Source of the DNA: Helichrysum umbraculigerum
Lineage: Eukaryota > Streptophyta > Magnoliopsida > Asterales > Asteraceae
Assembly (NCBI GenBank): GCA_949592205.1
Contig: CATIUR010000003.1
Coordinates: 17,284,001 to 17,348,000 of the forward strand
Direction: 5' to 3'
Length of the DNA stretch: 64,000 bases
The notes under the pieces were generated by a model, which saw only the letters and a program-made list of their open reading frames with translations, was not told the DNA's origin and did no database searches. The position numbers and the translations under genes were made by a program. Of the stretch, positions 1-12,244 are shown piece after piece. Position 1 is the first letter of the stretch. Each line of letters opens with the position of its first letter.

Positions 1-906
1 GTATGAGTTGAGAAAATATTTTGATTTAGTCATTACAGAACTTTTGAAAATCGTTGATTAAACACTTATTTTAGGGTTTTGAAATGCTAAAGGATTTTCA
101 AAAATTAGTAAAGTGTAAAAGTTTACAAGTTGCTGATTTGTAGGTTTAAAAAGTACACTTTACTAATGATCGTGTGGCTGAGATGAAAACAACGTGGGCA
201 GTCGTGGTGGAAGATGTAGAGGTGGAGATGGTTATGATGGTGGTGCGTGGTGGCATTAATGGTGATGGGAGTGGTGTGCCGGAAAAAGTACGCTGACGTA
301 GGAAAGAGAGTGTCAGAAGCACGCGATTTTTTCGATATACCATAAAAAATTTAATTTTGAAATCCGTTAAGTTAAATACACAATGTACTAAACATAACGA
401 ATGTTTTGTCGATTGAAAATCACCATTAAATGATATCTTCAGTGAGTTTGAAAGTTACTGAAGATACATAACCAATTTCTTGATTTACCACAAAAATGGT
501 CAAGAATAATAACATTGTTTCTGTATTTAGGCAAGGATGTAGTCTCGCTGGTTTAACACAACTTAGAATACTGAATAAACCATAGAGATGTGATCATTTT
601 ATAAATAGAGAAAAAAGATTATTATTCTTGAATGAACCATAAAGATTTTTTATTTTTTTTATTATTTTTTTTTTATTTTTTTTTATTATTTTTTTATTAT
701 TATTATTATATTTTTTTTTAAAAAAAAAATCATGAGTAGAGATTATGTTGTATATAAGTTGTATATCATATCATTAGATTGCTTCGTCACTGATTAAGTT
801 ACAACTTAGAATACTAACAAAATCAGCTTTAGAAGAAATTAAGTCACTGATATAAAACAAGTATGACAACATAATAAATACTCATGAGATAAAATGGACT
901 ATATGA
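1..906. other. AT-rich non-coding stretch downstream of copia gag
   Basis: I recognise no gene here. Positions 640-735 are a low-complexity T-rich/A-rich run. Two short stretches near 555-580 and 800-820 share the motif acaacttagaatact. The sequence lies on the 3' side of the minus-strand copia gag, where protease, integrase and reverse transcriptase should follow, but I find no such motifs. The element is therefore deleted or non-autonomous on this side. Confidence 0.5.
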
Positions 907-3218
907 TTAGTCCAGTTGATGAACCCATCCAGAGATAGGTTCATAGTGATCAAGCGCTGGTTTTGGCGTCCACTGATTTGAATAAACCACATCTAAATGT
1001 TCACTGACGATGTTTTGTTTTTCAAAAGGTGTAACCGAACATTCAGATGACACATGTTGCATGTTGCCGCATTTGTAACATTTTTTGTTCAAATAGCCGA
1101 TCTTTTTGGCTTTCTTCTTTTTAAGTTGCTGATCTGACACAATCACACAACTTTTATTGCTGATTGTTACTTTGTGCATTTTTGACTTTAGGTCACTGAT
1201 GGAGGTTGTCTCAGTGACAGATACAGTGTCAGTGAAGTTGCTGGTGATTGTTTGATTATCAGCGATGGTTTTGATGAGATGTGAAGTTACTGATGATTTG
1301 ACAGTTTCTAAAACATTTATCTCATTGTTAACTTTTAAGACCTCAGTGTCTTCAGTGACCAACTTGCTTTTAGTAAAATAGTTTGGTCGTGGCTCACTGA
1401 AGATGGAGATGTTCAAATACAGCTTCTGAAAAATTACCCTTGGGATCAAAAACAGGGTCAACCATTGTTGAATCAGCGAGGGATGCAGCATATTCATAAT
1501 CTCCTCCCAAAATAGCTTTGACTTGTTTTGGAATTTGTTTATATACACAGTGATTGACTTTATCATTTGACTTACACTAAAATTCCATGACCTTTTTAAG
1601 CTGTTGAAATTGTGTTTCAAACTTAACTTTTTCTTGAACACACTCTTGATTAGCATGAATTTGTGCATCAAGATCAAGTTTTAATTTCTTCAACTTTGAC
1701 TCATTTTCATTTTGATCATTAAGTTTGGATTGTAAGTCACAAATTTTGCGTTTCTGCCCTCTTTGAATATCATGAGCATTTGATAAGTCAACTATCAAAG
1801 ATTCAAAGACTTTATCTTTTTCAGCAGCTGTATATGTTTTAAAACAATGTACCTTGTAAAGAGTTTCAGGATCCCATTCAGATGCTGAACATTTAGGAGT
1901 GACTTCTTTGATGTCTCCAAGAAGTTCAGTGTCATTAGCCATCAGACAGTACTCCTTGTCTAAACAAATCATTGCTTCTTCTTCATCAGATGATGAAGAA
2001 TCATAATTACTGAATGAACCTTCTTCAGCAACAAAACCTTTTCCTTTCTTCTTCCCAGATTTAGCCAATGCCTTCAATTTCTTGTATTTTGCCTTGTACT
2101 TGTTGTACTTGTCATTTCTGATATCTGGCATGGGTTCAGGGACTTGATTCACTGACTTTGATCTGCATTCAGCTGCAAAATGACCAATTCTGCCACACTT
2201 GTAGCATTCACCCTTTGATTGAAATTTATCAGATGATGGAGCACCAGCAAATCGTTTTGATCTGGTGTTCCTTCTGAAATTAGCAACCATCATGGCCATG
2301 TCCTTCTCAAGCTTCTCCAATCCTTCATCATACTCATATTCTATCTCTTCTTCATTCTGACCACCTTCTTCTTCAGCTATCAGTGACTTCGAGCTTTTCT
2401 TAGACACTTTTGACTTGTCTCTGATCGATTTCATCAAGCTCTGCTACAAGGGCATTGGATATCTTCTGACTTCCAAGAGTAGCACGAATATGCTCACTCT
2501 GATCAGCTTGCTTTTCAGACTGCTCCCAATTGAGCAAAATACCATAGACCTGAGTTAAATTCAGAATTGAATAATCATTTCTCTGTCTGGTACATGTTGC
2601 AATGGTTCCCCAGATTTTCCTTGGCAGCAACTCAAGAAACTTTTCAACAACAAATCTCTGTTCCTTGCCTATACCAGCCTTCTCCATTTTGTTCATCAGT
2701 GACTGGTATCTGGTGTAAGTGGAAGACAGAGATTCATTTGGTTCCATTGCGAACAGCTCATACTGACGAGTGAGATTGACTTCCCTGCAGCGAATAATAT
2801 CAGGAGTTCCAATATATATATTCCTAAGAGTATCCCACATATCTTTAGCAGTTCTACAAAGCCTGATTGATTCGAACACTTCATCAGGAAGTGCCATGCC
2901 TATGTAGATTTTAGCTTGTTTATCAAGTCTAACCAATCGCCTATCCTCATCAGTCCATTGTTCCTCTTTTTTAGGTAAAACCATTTCTGGTATAGCTGGA
3001 GTAGTAGCTGTTGCAATTACAGCAGGAACAATAGTAGTTGGGATATGGGGACCATTGGTTATGATATTACAAAGACGGTCATCAACTAAGTCCAAAAACA
3101 TCATCATTCGGGACATCCAAGTTTCAATCCTTGAAGGATCAAAAGCTGGAGGTTTGGTTGTAGAACCATTTCCCTTTTGATAATGAGAGTCAACACATCT
3201 GTACTTTACTGGTTCCAT
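907..3218 (-). pseudogene. Broken gag of a Ty1/copia-type LTR retrotransposon
   Basis: This is the gag polyprotein of a copia-type retrotransposon, spread over three minus-strand frames: 3218-2400, 2437-1577 and 1677-907. The first part has the gag/UBN2-like helical region, with motifs such as AKDMWDTLRNIYIG and KFLELLPRKIWGT. The second has a zinc knuckle CYKCGRIGHFAAEC followed by an acidic serine-rich stretch and a coiled-coil-like Lys/Glu region. The third has a second CCHC-type knuckle, CYKCGNMQHVSSEC. The parts overlap at frame changes near 2400-2437 and 1577-1677, so at least two frameshifts have accumulated. The start is placed at the first Met after the primer-binding site. No protease, integrase or RT follows at lower coordinates. 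Gag identity is well supported by the knuckles and the adjoining PBS and LTR; copia assignment is from family style. Confidence 0.8.
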
Positions 3219-3252
3219 AGCAGACCTGGTTAATTGAATTTAAACCAACTCT

Positions 3253-3264
3253 GCTCTGATACCA
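3253..3264 (-). other. Primer-binding site (tRNA-iMet type)
   Basis: Read on the minus strand this is TGGTATCAGAGC, the standard plant initiator-Met tRNA primer site. It lies 3 bases inside the LTR edge at 3268 and 35 bp before the gag start codon, which fixes the polarity of the element. Confidence 0.85.
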
Positions 3265-3267
3265 ATT

Positions 3268-4312
3268 GATAGTCCCGTAATCACTATTAGTTAGTGATTT
3301 GGAATCACAAAGTGTAAAGTTTAATTGTAGAAGGGGGGGTTGAATACAATTTAAAACAATTTCAGATTTTACCAAGTGTTTCAGTTTGTTTTAAATTGAT
3401 TATCTATAACAGAGTATGACGGTATTGAAATAACAGATTAAAGATATAACAGTATCAAAGAACGACAAGTAATAGTAGTAGCTGAAAGTGAATTGTATTG
3501 ATTAAATTCACGAAGTGTTGAATGCGGAATGGATTAACCAAAGTTAATCCAATTCAAACACTTAGCTAAATTATTACAATGAAGAGTATTAACTACAGTG
3601 GACATACACGCTGATAGTTAACCTCGCTGAGTCTTAATACACACCTAGACAAACTAGTTCTCTGACAAACAGAAGAACGGTGCATATGACGACTAGCCTC
3701 AATAGTACAAAATACTGAACTATTTATACTACAAGAGTTCCTAAAATATCGCCTACAAAATAGGATCTTGGAAGGACACGTGTTGCTGCTTGATTGGTCC
3801 TGATCTCTGATAAACCGACATTCTACGGGTCCCAATTCTGTTACCGCAAATATCTCGTTACCTTAAAACCAATCACTTGCTGCCACGTAATCTTTCGGAC
3901 ATACTTCGAACTGGAACACTCTTGCTGATGTATAGATAAGTACAGTACTTGATGATAGAGAGGCTTTATTGAATAGTCACTGAAGATGCAGCAATCCTCC
4001 TCACTCACTGCGAGCTAACATGCTCTTGTAGAATGAATTGAACAAAAGATCTTCAGTGACTAGCTGTTATTCTGGCAGTGACTTTTGCCTTTATTGATTT
4101 GAAGAAGTAATGCTCTCGCTGATGTTGATCAGCGACACACCAAGTTGAGCTTTAAATCTTCCTCAGAATATCGAACAGAATGAATGACGATCAGCGAAAC
4201 CTATCATTAGCAACAGCAGCTTCGATACAATCCATTTCTTTATCGAGTAGTGAACAGTTGAGTTGGTCAGTGACCAGTGACTTCATCGTGGTCAGCGACC
4301 AGTGACTCAACA
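3268..4312 (-). mobile_element. 5' LTR of the copia-type element
   Basis: On the minus strand the LTR begins TGTTGAGTCACTGG (at 4312) and ends GGGACTATCA (at 3268), directly against the primer-binding site. It contains the G-run followed by ttgaatac that is common in plant LTRs (near 3333) and many scattered copies of cagtgac/tcactga. Length would be about 1045 bp. The inner edge is secure from the PBS. The outer edge is inferred only from the TG..CA rule, because no second LTR is present for comparison. Confidence 0.65.
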
Positions 4313-4454
4313 ATATATATTCTCAAATTTTATATATTTAACGTAAAGATTATTTCCACTTTTATAGTTGTTTAAATTAACTGAGGGTGATTTAGTCATT
4401 TACGATCTTTAATCTTCTAAGGTTACAAAGAAAATGAGTAAACAAATTATAAGG

Positions 4455-4500
4455 TATATAGATATAGATATAGATATAGATATAGATATAGATATAGATT
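4455..4500. repeat. (ATAGAT)n microsatellite
   Basis: About seven tandem copies of a six-base atagat/gatata unit. Nothing else is seen here. Confidence 0.9.
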
Positions 4501-4597
4501 TAAATAAAGTCTACGATACGATTTACCAAATAATTGCACGTTTAAACGATTTGAAATTTCAACATATCATCATGAGTTATTTATGTTTTGGACATTA

Positions 4598-5064
4598 AGG
4601 GTGTGTTTGGCAACCCAATTTTAAAGGATTCTTGGGGATTCTAGGAGCTTAAGCTTCTCATTTTAAGAATCTCAATCCTTTATATATTCATAATCCTTGT
4701 TTGGCATGCAAATTGAAACAGGGATGCTTGAAAACATAATCCCCTAAACTAGAATCCCTCAAAAGTAGCTTCTCCAAATAATCTCCATCCCCTTCTTATT
4801 AAATTAATATATTACCCTTCTTATAATAATTAAAAATTTAAAATTATAAAACATCATGTCCATATGCGTCATTTTACATTAATAAGCTCCAGCTCCAGCT
4901 AGTTTGCCAAACACTTATTAAAAAATAAAAGCTCCAGCTTCAACCCCAAATAAAAGCTCCATCTACAGCTTCTAACTTCCAGCTCCAGCTCCAGCTCCAG
5001 CTCCATCTCCAACTCCAGCTCCAGCTCCAGCTCCATCTTCAGCTAGTTTTGCCAAACACACCCT
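4598..5064. mobile_element. MITE-like element with 16-bp perfect terminal inverted repeats
   Basis: The left end agggtgtgtttggcaa (4598-4613) is the exact reverse complement of the right end at 5049-5064. The interior has no ORF and contains a (cagctc)n-like region (4885-5045). This GTGTGTTTGGCA end is typical of abundant plant hAT-like MITEs. I could not find a convincing 8-bp target duplication, so the edge may be off by a few bases or the copy is old. Confidence 0.7.
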
Positions 5065-5118
5065 AAAATAATTTTTCTAATCTATGATGATTGTTTATCA
5101 GTGTTATACAGTATTAAG

Positions 5119-5875
5119 TAGGTCTGTGAACGAACCGAACGAACACGAACGGAGTCTGTTTGTGTTCGTTCATTAAGGTTTTGACGAACAAACGAACGAA
5201 CACGAACGGATAAGCGAACAAATTTTGTTGTTCATGTTCGTTCATTAAGAAAATTTGTTTGTTCACGAACACAAACGAACGTACACGAACAAACACATAA
5301 TTTAATGCATTTCTTCATTAATACCTTAAACGAATCTCAACAAACATAAACGAACATATATATATACACATATACACATATATATTATATACCTTGAAAC
5401 TTTGCGATGCACATTCAACATTACAAAACGATCACAATATGAAGATAAATTCCTTTGCTTGGTATCGTTGGAAAGAGCAGCACATCTGGAATTAGTGGAG
5501 GTGCGTTTAGAGTGGAGGGAAATTGTAAGGTAAAAATATCTAGATGTTTAATATTATTAAATGAAAATATCAAAATATTAATAATATTCTATCTGATATT
5601 TAGCTTAATCAAAATAAGATATACAAATATGTATTAATTCAATTAAATTACTAGTTAATAAACGAACATTTAACCGAACGTTCACGAACATGTTATCAAA
5701 CGTTCACGAACGTAAATGAACGAACGAGACATGTGTTCATGTTCGTTCATATAATTAAACGAACGTAAAAATTTGTTCATGTTCGTTCATATAACGAAAC
5801 GAACGAACATAAACGAACTTCCCGCCGAACGGTTCGCGAATAGTTCGCCGAACGTTTAGTTCGCTTACAGGCCTA
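5119..5875. mobile_element. hAT-like non-autonomous element with GTTCG subterminal repeats
   Basis: The element starts TAGGTCTGTGAACGAAC and ends GTTCGCTTACAGGCCTA; these are imperfect inverted repeats. It is flanked by a perfect 8-bp duplication, GTATTAAG, at 5111-5118 and 5876-5883. Both arms (5120-5310 and 5655-5870) are packed with cgaac/gttcg motifs, as in hAT subterminal transposase-binding regions. The middle, 5310-5650, is AT-rich with no transposase. Length is 757 bp. Confidence 0.88.
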
Positions 5876-5887
5876 GTATTAAGTACC

Positions 5888-5989
5888 CAATGCTACGGAA
5901 TCGATAACAAGCTCTATTTATCTAACTAAGGATTTACGTACATCCGCACGCAATGCTACGGAATCGATAACAAGCTCTATTTATCTAAC
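5888..5989. repeat. 39-bp direct duplication
   Basis: The block at 5888-5926 (starting caatgctacggaatcgataa) recurs without change at 5951-5989, 63 bp downstream. It lies just outside the hAT-like element's right target duplication. Confidence 0.85.
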
Positions 5990-6239
5990 AATTTTAATTA
6001 GGGTTTCGATAAAAGAAGCCCTAGGGACTCTCTTAAGTCTTAACTAGGGATGGCAATGGTCACCCGATCCGATGGATATCCATCCGATCCATCCACTAAA
6101 TTGTGGATATGGACGATCTAAATGGATGAATAGTGGATATTGATGTGGATGTGGATGAATAGTAGATCGGATATGGATGAAAATTTATCATCCATTATCC
6201 ATTTCACCCGAAATACATATACATATATATACAATCCTT

Positions 6240-6241
<2 letters not shown>

Positions 6242-6306
<65 letters not shown>
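6242..6306. repeat. (TA)n microsatellite
   Basis: About 64 bp of pure TA repeat, which abuts the left Mutator-like end at 6307. The preceding 6050-6200 is a ggatat/ggatgg-rich low-complexity stretch. Confidence 0.95.
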
Positions 6307-6309
<3 letters not shown>

Positions 6310-6399
6310 GAAGGATCCAGAGGGAAGCACATATCTTGAGGGAAGGGGGAAGTGACTTATCCGCCGTCCGATCAGTTCAATTTTGTGTCATGTGTTGAT

Positions 6400-7887
6400 G
6401 ATCCTGAGATGTAATAATGATAATATAATTCATGGTGAATGTTACCTATTATTAATTGGATTTTTATGTGTTTACAGAGGTGAAATAGTTTTTAATACTT
6501 CATGTGATGAGTTTTTGATAGATTCAAGCCATCCAATGAAAGTAATTTATGTTGTTTTACAATTCAAATATATTGAGATTTGCATTCATTGCTTACTTAT
6601 GTTACCGAAATTCGGATACATATGTTGGTTTGATCGGTCAATTTGAATTTTCAATAGTTTTGTTTATAACTATAATATTCGATACATATGTTGCTCACTA
6701 GTTACTACTTCTGTTTTTGTAGCAGTTTCCCTTGCATAATGCTACTTAGGTGGAAATTTAGAATTCAATCTTGCTGGCAAAGTTGACTTTCAAGTTTAAC
6801 ATGAAAGATAAGATGGTATTATACCAAAGAGCTTTATAGTAAGTAATTTACATGAAGTATAATTCTAGCTGAATCATGTTGTGTATCTTCCATCCTATCT
6901 AAATTGTTGATGTCAACCTATTAGGCTCGTACCTCATTTATTATTTTTCCAACTTTAATATGCCATCATTCTTCCCTTTCTTGAGAGTCTTCGATCATTG
7001 ATTCTCTTAGCCGATTTCCTCCTTAGACCGGAACCATATTCATCAGACGAGATTTATATTGGATTTGTATTGATGCAACCCTATAAAAGAAAATGTCTAT
7101 AATTTTGTAAAAATCCATTTCAACATGTCTTTTCAATTGTTGTCTAAATAATATATTGTTACAAATATTAGTTTTATGAAATGGTCAAAAGTACTATGTT
7201 TAACTGTCAAGGGAGTATTTTTAAAATGTAAAAAGGACATTGGGTATTATGGGAGATCATGTTAGGTAACGTGTTTAACCCATATCAAAGATCTTGTGTT
7301 TTAACCCATCAACTCATTCTCAAAGAGATGGACTGAAATTGATGTCTGAAAATTTGGTTGAATAATGGGTTTTTTCACTAACTTTGGACATATAAATGTG
7401 GGTTCAAGTTGCCTACATGAATTCATTTATGGCCATGTAGTCTGATAGAATTGATCAATGAATGCTGCCAAAATAATGTTATTGATTAGCTAGGGGTGAG
7501 ATGGTAAAATCCTATAATGACTGTCCGAATAAAGGAGGGTATTCCTTTTCGGTGGTGCCGATTACATAGGGGCTTAATGAACTGATGACGGGACAGGTCA
7601 AAACATGTTGGGTGGTAGGGTTAACTTGCAAACCCCTTTTTCATCATCAATGTCATGATTAACTACTATATAAATATGGTTTTTAAATTAATAACGTAAT
7701 TCTGTTAAAAAAAAAAAACAATTTAGGAGGTTGTAAGCATAAAAATACATTATGCATGACCCATTCTATGTTTAGCTAATCTTTTTCATTTAACCAATTT
7801 GACCCATTTGAAATAAAATATAACTACTCCTGAACTCATTTGCCATAAACCACTCTGATTGAAACTGTGGTTTCATTTTGCTTTCAG
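6400..7887. other. Non-coding sequence inside the Mutator-like block
   Basis: AT-rich sequence with no recognisable exon. A poly(A) run lies near 7708. A polypyrimidine/AG stretch at 7870-7887 forms the acceptor of the RhoGDI fragment. Confidence 0.5.
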
Positions 7888-8842
7888 AATCATTAGAACC
7901 AGAAGTAAAGATACTTAGCCTTTCAATCGTGTCTCCTGGGTGATCTGATATTGTTCTTCGCATACCTGAAAATGGCAAACCCGAAGGCCTTTGGTTTACT
8001 CTAAAAGAAGGGTGTCGTTACAGCCTCAGGTTCTCATTTCAAGTCAGTCATAACATCGTTACAGGCCTCAAGTACACCAACAACGTCTGGAAAACTGGTG
8101 TCAAAGGTAAGCTTCTTTAGTGCACCAACGCTCTTCAAACATATATAGGCAACAAAGTTGGCGGGTTGGGTAACGGGCGAAATGGGTGCGACTCGAAACG
8201 AGTCATTATTGCACGGGTCGTGTCGGGTTTGTTGGCACGAATAAGTTTTTGTAGAAAAGAAAATTATGAACATTAAGTGTGTTAAATATAAGTTGATACA
8301 ATAGCTATGTAGTTGCAACTGTTGGCATCTTTCGACCATTTGACATGTCTTCAAAGCTATTTTTTTACATGTTTGACCCGTTAGAGACCGAAATTAACCC
8401 GAATCAACTCATAAATGAGTCAAGACTGCCACTTCTAGCTTCTAGGGCCATAGCATGAGTTGGATTTGTAGGTGACAATTTTCTTGACTTTAATGTTTGC
8501 AGTGGGTAACACAAAAGAAATGCTGGGAACCTTTAGTCCACAGCCCGTATACCTATGAGATGCCTGAGGACACAACCCCTTCTGGCTATTTCGCAAGGGG
8601 CTCCTACTCTGCTAAAACAAAGGTAAAGTGAATTTTTAGCTCATACTATTAATGTTCAAATACTTATGAAGACAATGATATTTAAAATGTTACTTTTGCA
8701 GTTTGTCGATGATGACAACAGGTGCTACTTAGAGATAAGCTATTCCTTTGACATCCGAAGGATTGGGCTACCGCTGAATAGACAAACAGACAACAGATTT
8801 TCAATAGAACAATCACTAGAAAACCTCAACCAAAGGTTTTGA
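7888..8842 (+). pseudogene. Rho GDP-dissociation inhibitor fragment (captured)
   Basis: RhoGDI proteins hold Rho/ROP GTPases in the cytosol by shielding their prenyl group. Three exons of the immunoglobulin-like C-terminal domain are present: 7888-8106 (motifs ESLEPEVKILSLSIVSPG, GLWFTLKEG, TGLKYTNNVWKTGVK), 8503-8622 (NTKEMLGTFSPQ, TTPSGYFARGSYSAKTK) and 8702-8842 (FVDDDNRCYLEISYSFDIRR). Introns have GT..AG edges. Defects: an in-frame TGA straight after SIVSPG, where the family has Arg, a frameshift after FSPQPVY, and an altered C-terminus. The N-terminal regulatory arm is absent. The intron 8107-8502 carries a GACCC-type MITE remnant. Family identity is strong; the copy cannot make a normal protein. 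Confidence 0.9.
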
Positions 8843-9029
8843 TTTATAGTGTGATATGTAGGCAAATTTAATTGTAGTGTTGATGCCATAAGCTGTTTGA
8901 GTGAAATGCTTGTTTTTCCGTACTTGTGTTGATCCTTAATAAAGAGGGAGATTAAGGTTTAATAATCCTAATTTTCTCTCTGTTTCAAGATTTATTTGAC
9001 TTACTGTTTTCCGCTTTTGTTATGTTAAT

Positions 9030-12000
9030 TATTTGTATAACATTAATTTAGTTTTAACATTTATCGATGAATGTTAAGTTAACATTCACCACGACAAATA
9101 TTAACGTTTTTGGATATAAAATTTATCAATTGATATTATAGTCTACAAAAAGAATTTATCAAAAAAGCTTATCATTCATAACATCAATTCTGATCAACAT
9201 TATTATTTTTCACTTTTTAGTTTTTGACATTTGTATTGGCGAAAATTAAAATGTATCGTAATGGATATTACACTTCCCTCTTCCCCCAAAAAAAGTGTTT
9301 CCTTCTGGATCCTCCCACATAAAGAATATATTCACAGATTAAATCTAATTTTAAGTCATAATATTAGTTTATGAATATTTATTTAATAAAACGTTAATAT
9401 TCATCGTGGTGAATGTTAACTTAACATTCATCACGACGAATGTTAAAAAATAACATTAATTTAGTTTTAACATTTATCGTGATGAATGTTAAGTTAACAT
9501 TCACCACGACGAATATTAACGATTTTGGATATAAAATTCATCAATTGATGTTATAGTCTACAAAAAGAATTTATAAATGAAGCTTATCATTCATAGCATC
9601 GATTCTGATCAATATTATTATTTTTCACTTTTTATTTTCTGACATTTGTATTGGCGAAAATTAAAATGTATTATAATGGATATTACACTTCCCTCTTCCC
9701 CCAAAAAAGTGCTTCCTTCTGGATCCTCCCACATCAAGAATATATTCACAGATTAAATCTAATTTTAAGTCATAATATTAGTTTATGAATATTTATTTAA
9801 TAAAACGTTAATATTCATCGTGGTGAATGTTAACTTAACATTCATCACGATAAATGTTAAAAAATAACATTAATTTAGTTTTAACATTTATCGTGATGAA
9901 TGTTAAGTTAACATTCACCACGACAAATATTAACGATTTTGGATATAAAATTCATCAATTGATGTTATAGTCTACAAAAAGAATTTATCAAGGGAGCTTA
10001 TCATTCATAGCATCGATTCTGATCAACATTATTATTTTTCACTTTTTTATTTTTTGATATTTGTATTGGCGAAAATTAAAATGTATCGTAATGGATATTA
10101 CGCTTCCCTCTTCCCCCAAAAAAGTGCTTCATTCTCGATCCTCCCACATCAAGAATATATTCACAGATTAAATCTAATTTTAAGTCATAATATTAGTTTA
10201 TGAATATTTATTTATTAAAACGTTAATATTCATCGTGGTGAATGTTAACTTAACATTCATCACGACGAATGTTAAAAAATAACATTAATTTAGTTTTAAC
10301 ATTTATCGTGATGAATGTTAAGTTAACATTCACCATGACGAATATTAACGATTTTGGATATAAAATTCATCAATTGATATTATAGTCTACAAAAAGAATT
10401 TATAAAGGAAGCTTATCATTCATAGCATCGATTCTGATCAATATTATTATTTTTCACTTTTTATTTTTTGACATTTGTATTGGCGAAAATTAAAATGTAT
10501 TATAATGGATATTACACTTTCCTCTTCCCCCAAAAAAGTGTTTCCTTCTGGATCCTCCCACATCAAGAATATATTCACAGATTAAATCTAATTTTAAGTC
10601 ATAATATTAGTTTATGAATATTTATTTAATAAAACGTTAATATTCATCGTGGTGAATGTTAACTTAACATTCATCATGATGAATGTTAAAAAATAACATT
10701 AATTTAGTTTTAACATTTATCGTGATGAACGCTAAGTTAACATTCACCACGACGAATATTAACGATTTTGGATATAAAATTCATCAATCGATGTTATAGT
10801 CTACAAAAAGAATTTATTAAGGAAGCTTATCATTCATAGCATCCATTCTGATCAACATTATTATTTTTCACTTTTTATTTTTTGACATTTGTATTGGCGA
10901 AAATTAAAATGTATCGTAATGGATATTACACTTCCCTCTTCCCCCAAAAAAGTGATTCCTTCTGGATCCTCCCACATAAAGAATATATTCACAGATTAAA
11001 TCTAATTTTAAGTCATAATATTAGTTTATGAATATTTATTTAATAAAACATTAATATTCATTGTGGTGAATGTTAACTTAACATTCATCACGATGAATGT
11101 TAAAAAATAACATTAATTTAGTTTTAACATTTATCATGATGAATGTTAAGTTAACATTCACCACGGCGAATATTAACGATTTTGGATATAAAATTCATCA
11201 ATTGATGTTATAGTCTACAAAAAGAATTTATAAAGGAAGCTTATCATTCATAGCATCGATTCTGATCAATATTATTATTTTTCACTTTTTATTTTTTGAC
11301 ATTTGTATTGGCGAAAATTAAAATGTATTATAATGGATATTACACTTCCCTCTTCCCCCAAAAAAGTGCTTCCTTCTGGATCCTCCCACATCAAGAATAT
11401 ATTCACAGATTAAATCTAATTTTAATTCATAATATTAGTTTATGAATATTTATTTAATAAAACGTTAATATTCATCGTGGTGAATGTTAACTTAACATTC
11501 ATCATGATGAATGTTAAAAAATAACATTAATTTAGTTTTAACATTTATCGTGATGAATGTTAAGTTAACATTCACCACGACGAATATTAACGATTTTGGA
11601 TATAAAATTCATCAATCGATGTTATAGTCTACAAAAAGAATTTATTAAGGAAGCTTATCATTCATAGCATCCATTCTGATCAACATTATTATTTTTCACT
11701 TTTTATTTTTTGACATTTGTATTGGCGAAAATTAAAATGTATCGTAATGGATATTACACTTCCCTCTTCCCCCAAAAAAGTGATTCATTCTGGATCCTCC
11801 CACATACAGAATATATTCACAGATTAAATCTAATTTTAAGTCATAATATTAGTTTATGAATATTTATTTAATAAAACCTTAATATTCATTGTGGTGAATG
11901 TTAACTTAACATTCATCACGATGAATGTTAAAAAATAACATTAATTTAGTTTTAACATTTATCATGATGAATGTTAAGTTAACATTCACCACGACGAATA

Positions 12001-12225
12001 TTAACGATTTTGGATATAAAATTCATCAATTGATGTTATAGTCTACAAAAAGAATATATCAAGGAAGCTTATCATTGATAGCATCGATTCTGATCAACAT
12101 TATTATTTTTCACTTTTTATTTTTTGACATTTGTATTGGCAAAAATTAAAATGTATCGTAATGGATATTACACTTCCCTCTTCCCCCAAAAAGTGCTTCC
12201 TTCTGGATCCTCCCATTATATATAA
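9030..12225. repeat. 414-415-bp tandem array, about 7.7 copies
   Basis: The marker gaaaattaaaatgta (last copy aaaaattaaaatgta) recurs at 9241, 9656, 10071, 10485, 10899, 11313, 11727 and 12141, giving steps of 414-415 bp. Each unit has three modules. First, a near-perfect palindrome of about 55-bp arms built from aacattcatcacgac/gtcgtggtgaatgtt motifs, with a short AT-rich loop. Second, an AT-rich spacer. Third, a terminal-repeat-like module with cttccctcttcccccaaaa and cttctggatcctccca. Units alternate slightly (tcgtaatgg/ttataatgg variants), which suggests a two-unit higher-order amplification. No ORF is present. Confidence 0.95.
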
Positions 12226-12244
12226 CTGAATATTAACGGTATAA

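Noticed and set aside
146..343. 65-codon minus-strand ORF near the left edge
   Set aside because: Thr/Ser-rich low-complexity translation without recognisable domain or start context.
6177..6398. ORF through the (TA)n run
   Set aside because: An Ile-Tyr repeat made by the microsatellite; no coding evidence.
7790..8354. Minus-strand ORFs across the RhoGDI fragment
   Set aside because: The plus strand gives clear RhoGDI motifs with splice sites; the minus frames are incidental.
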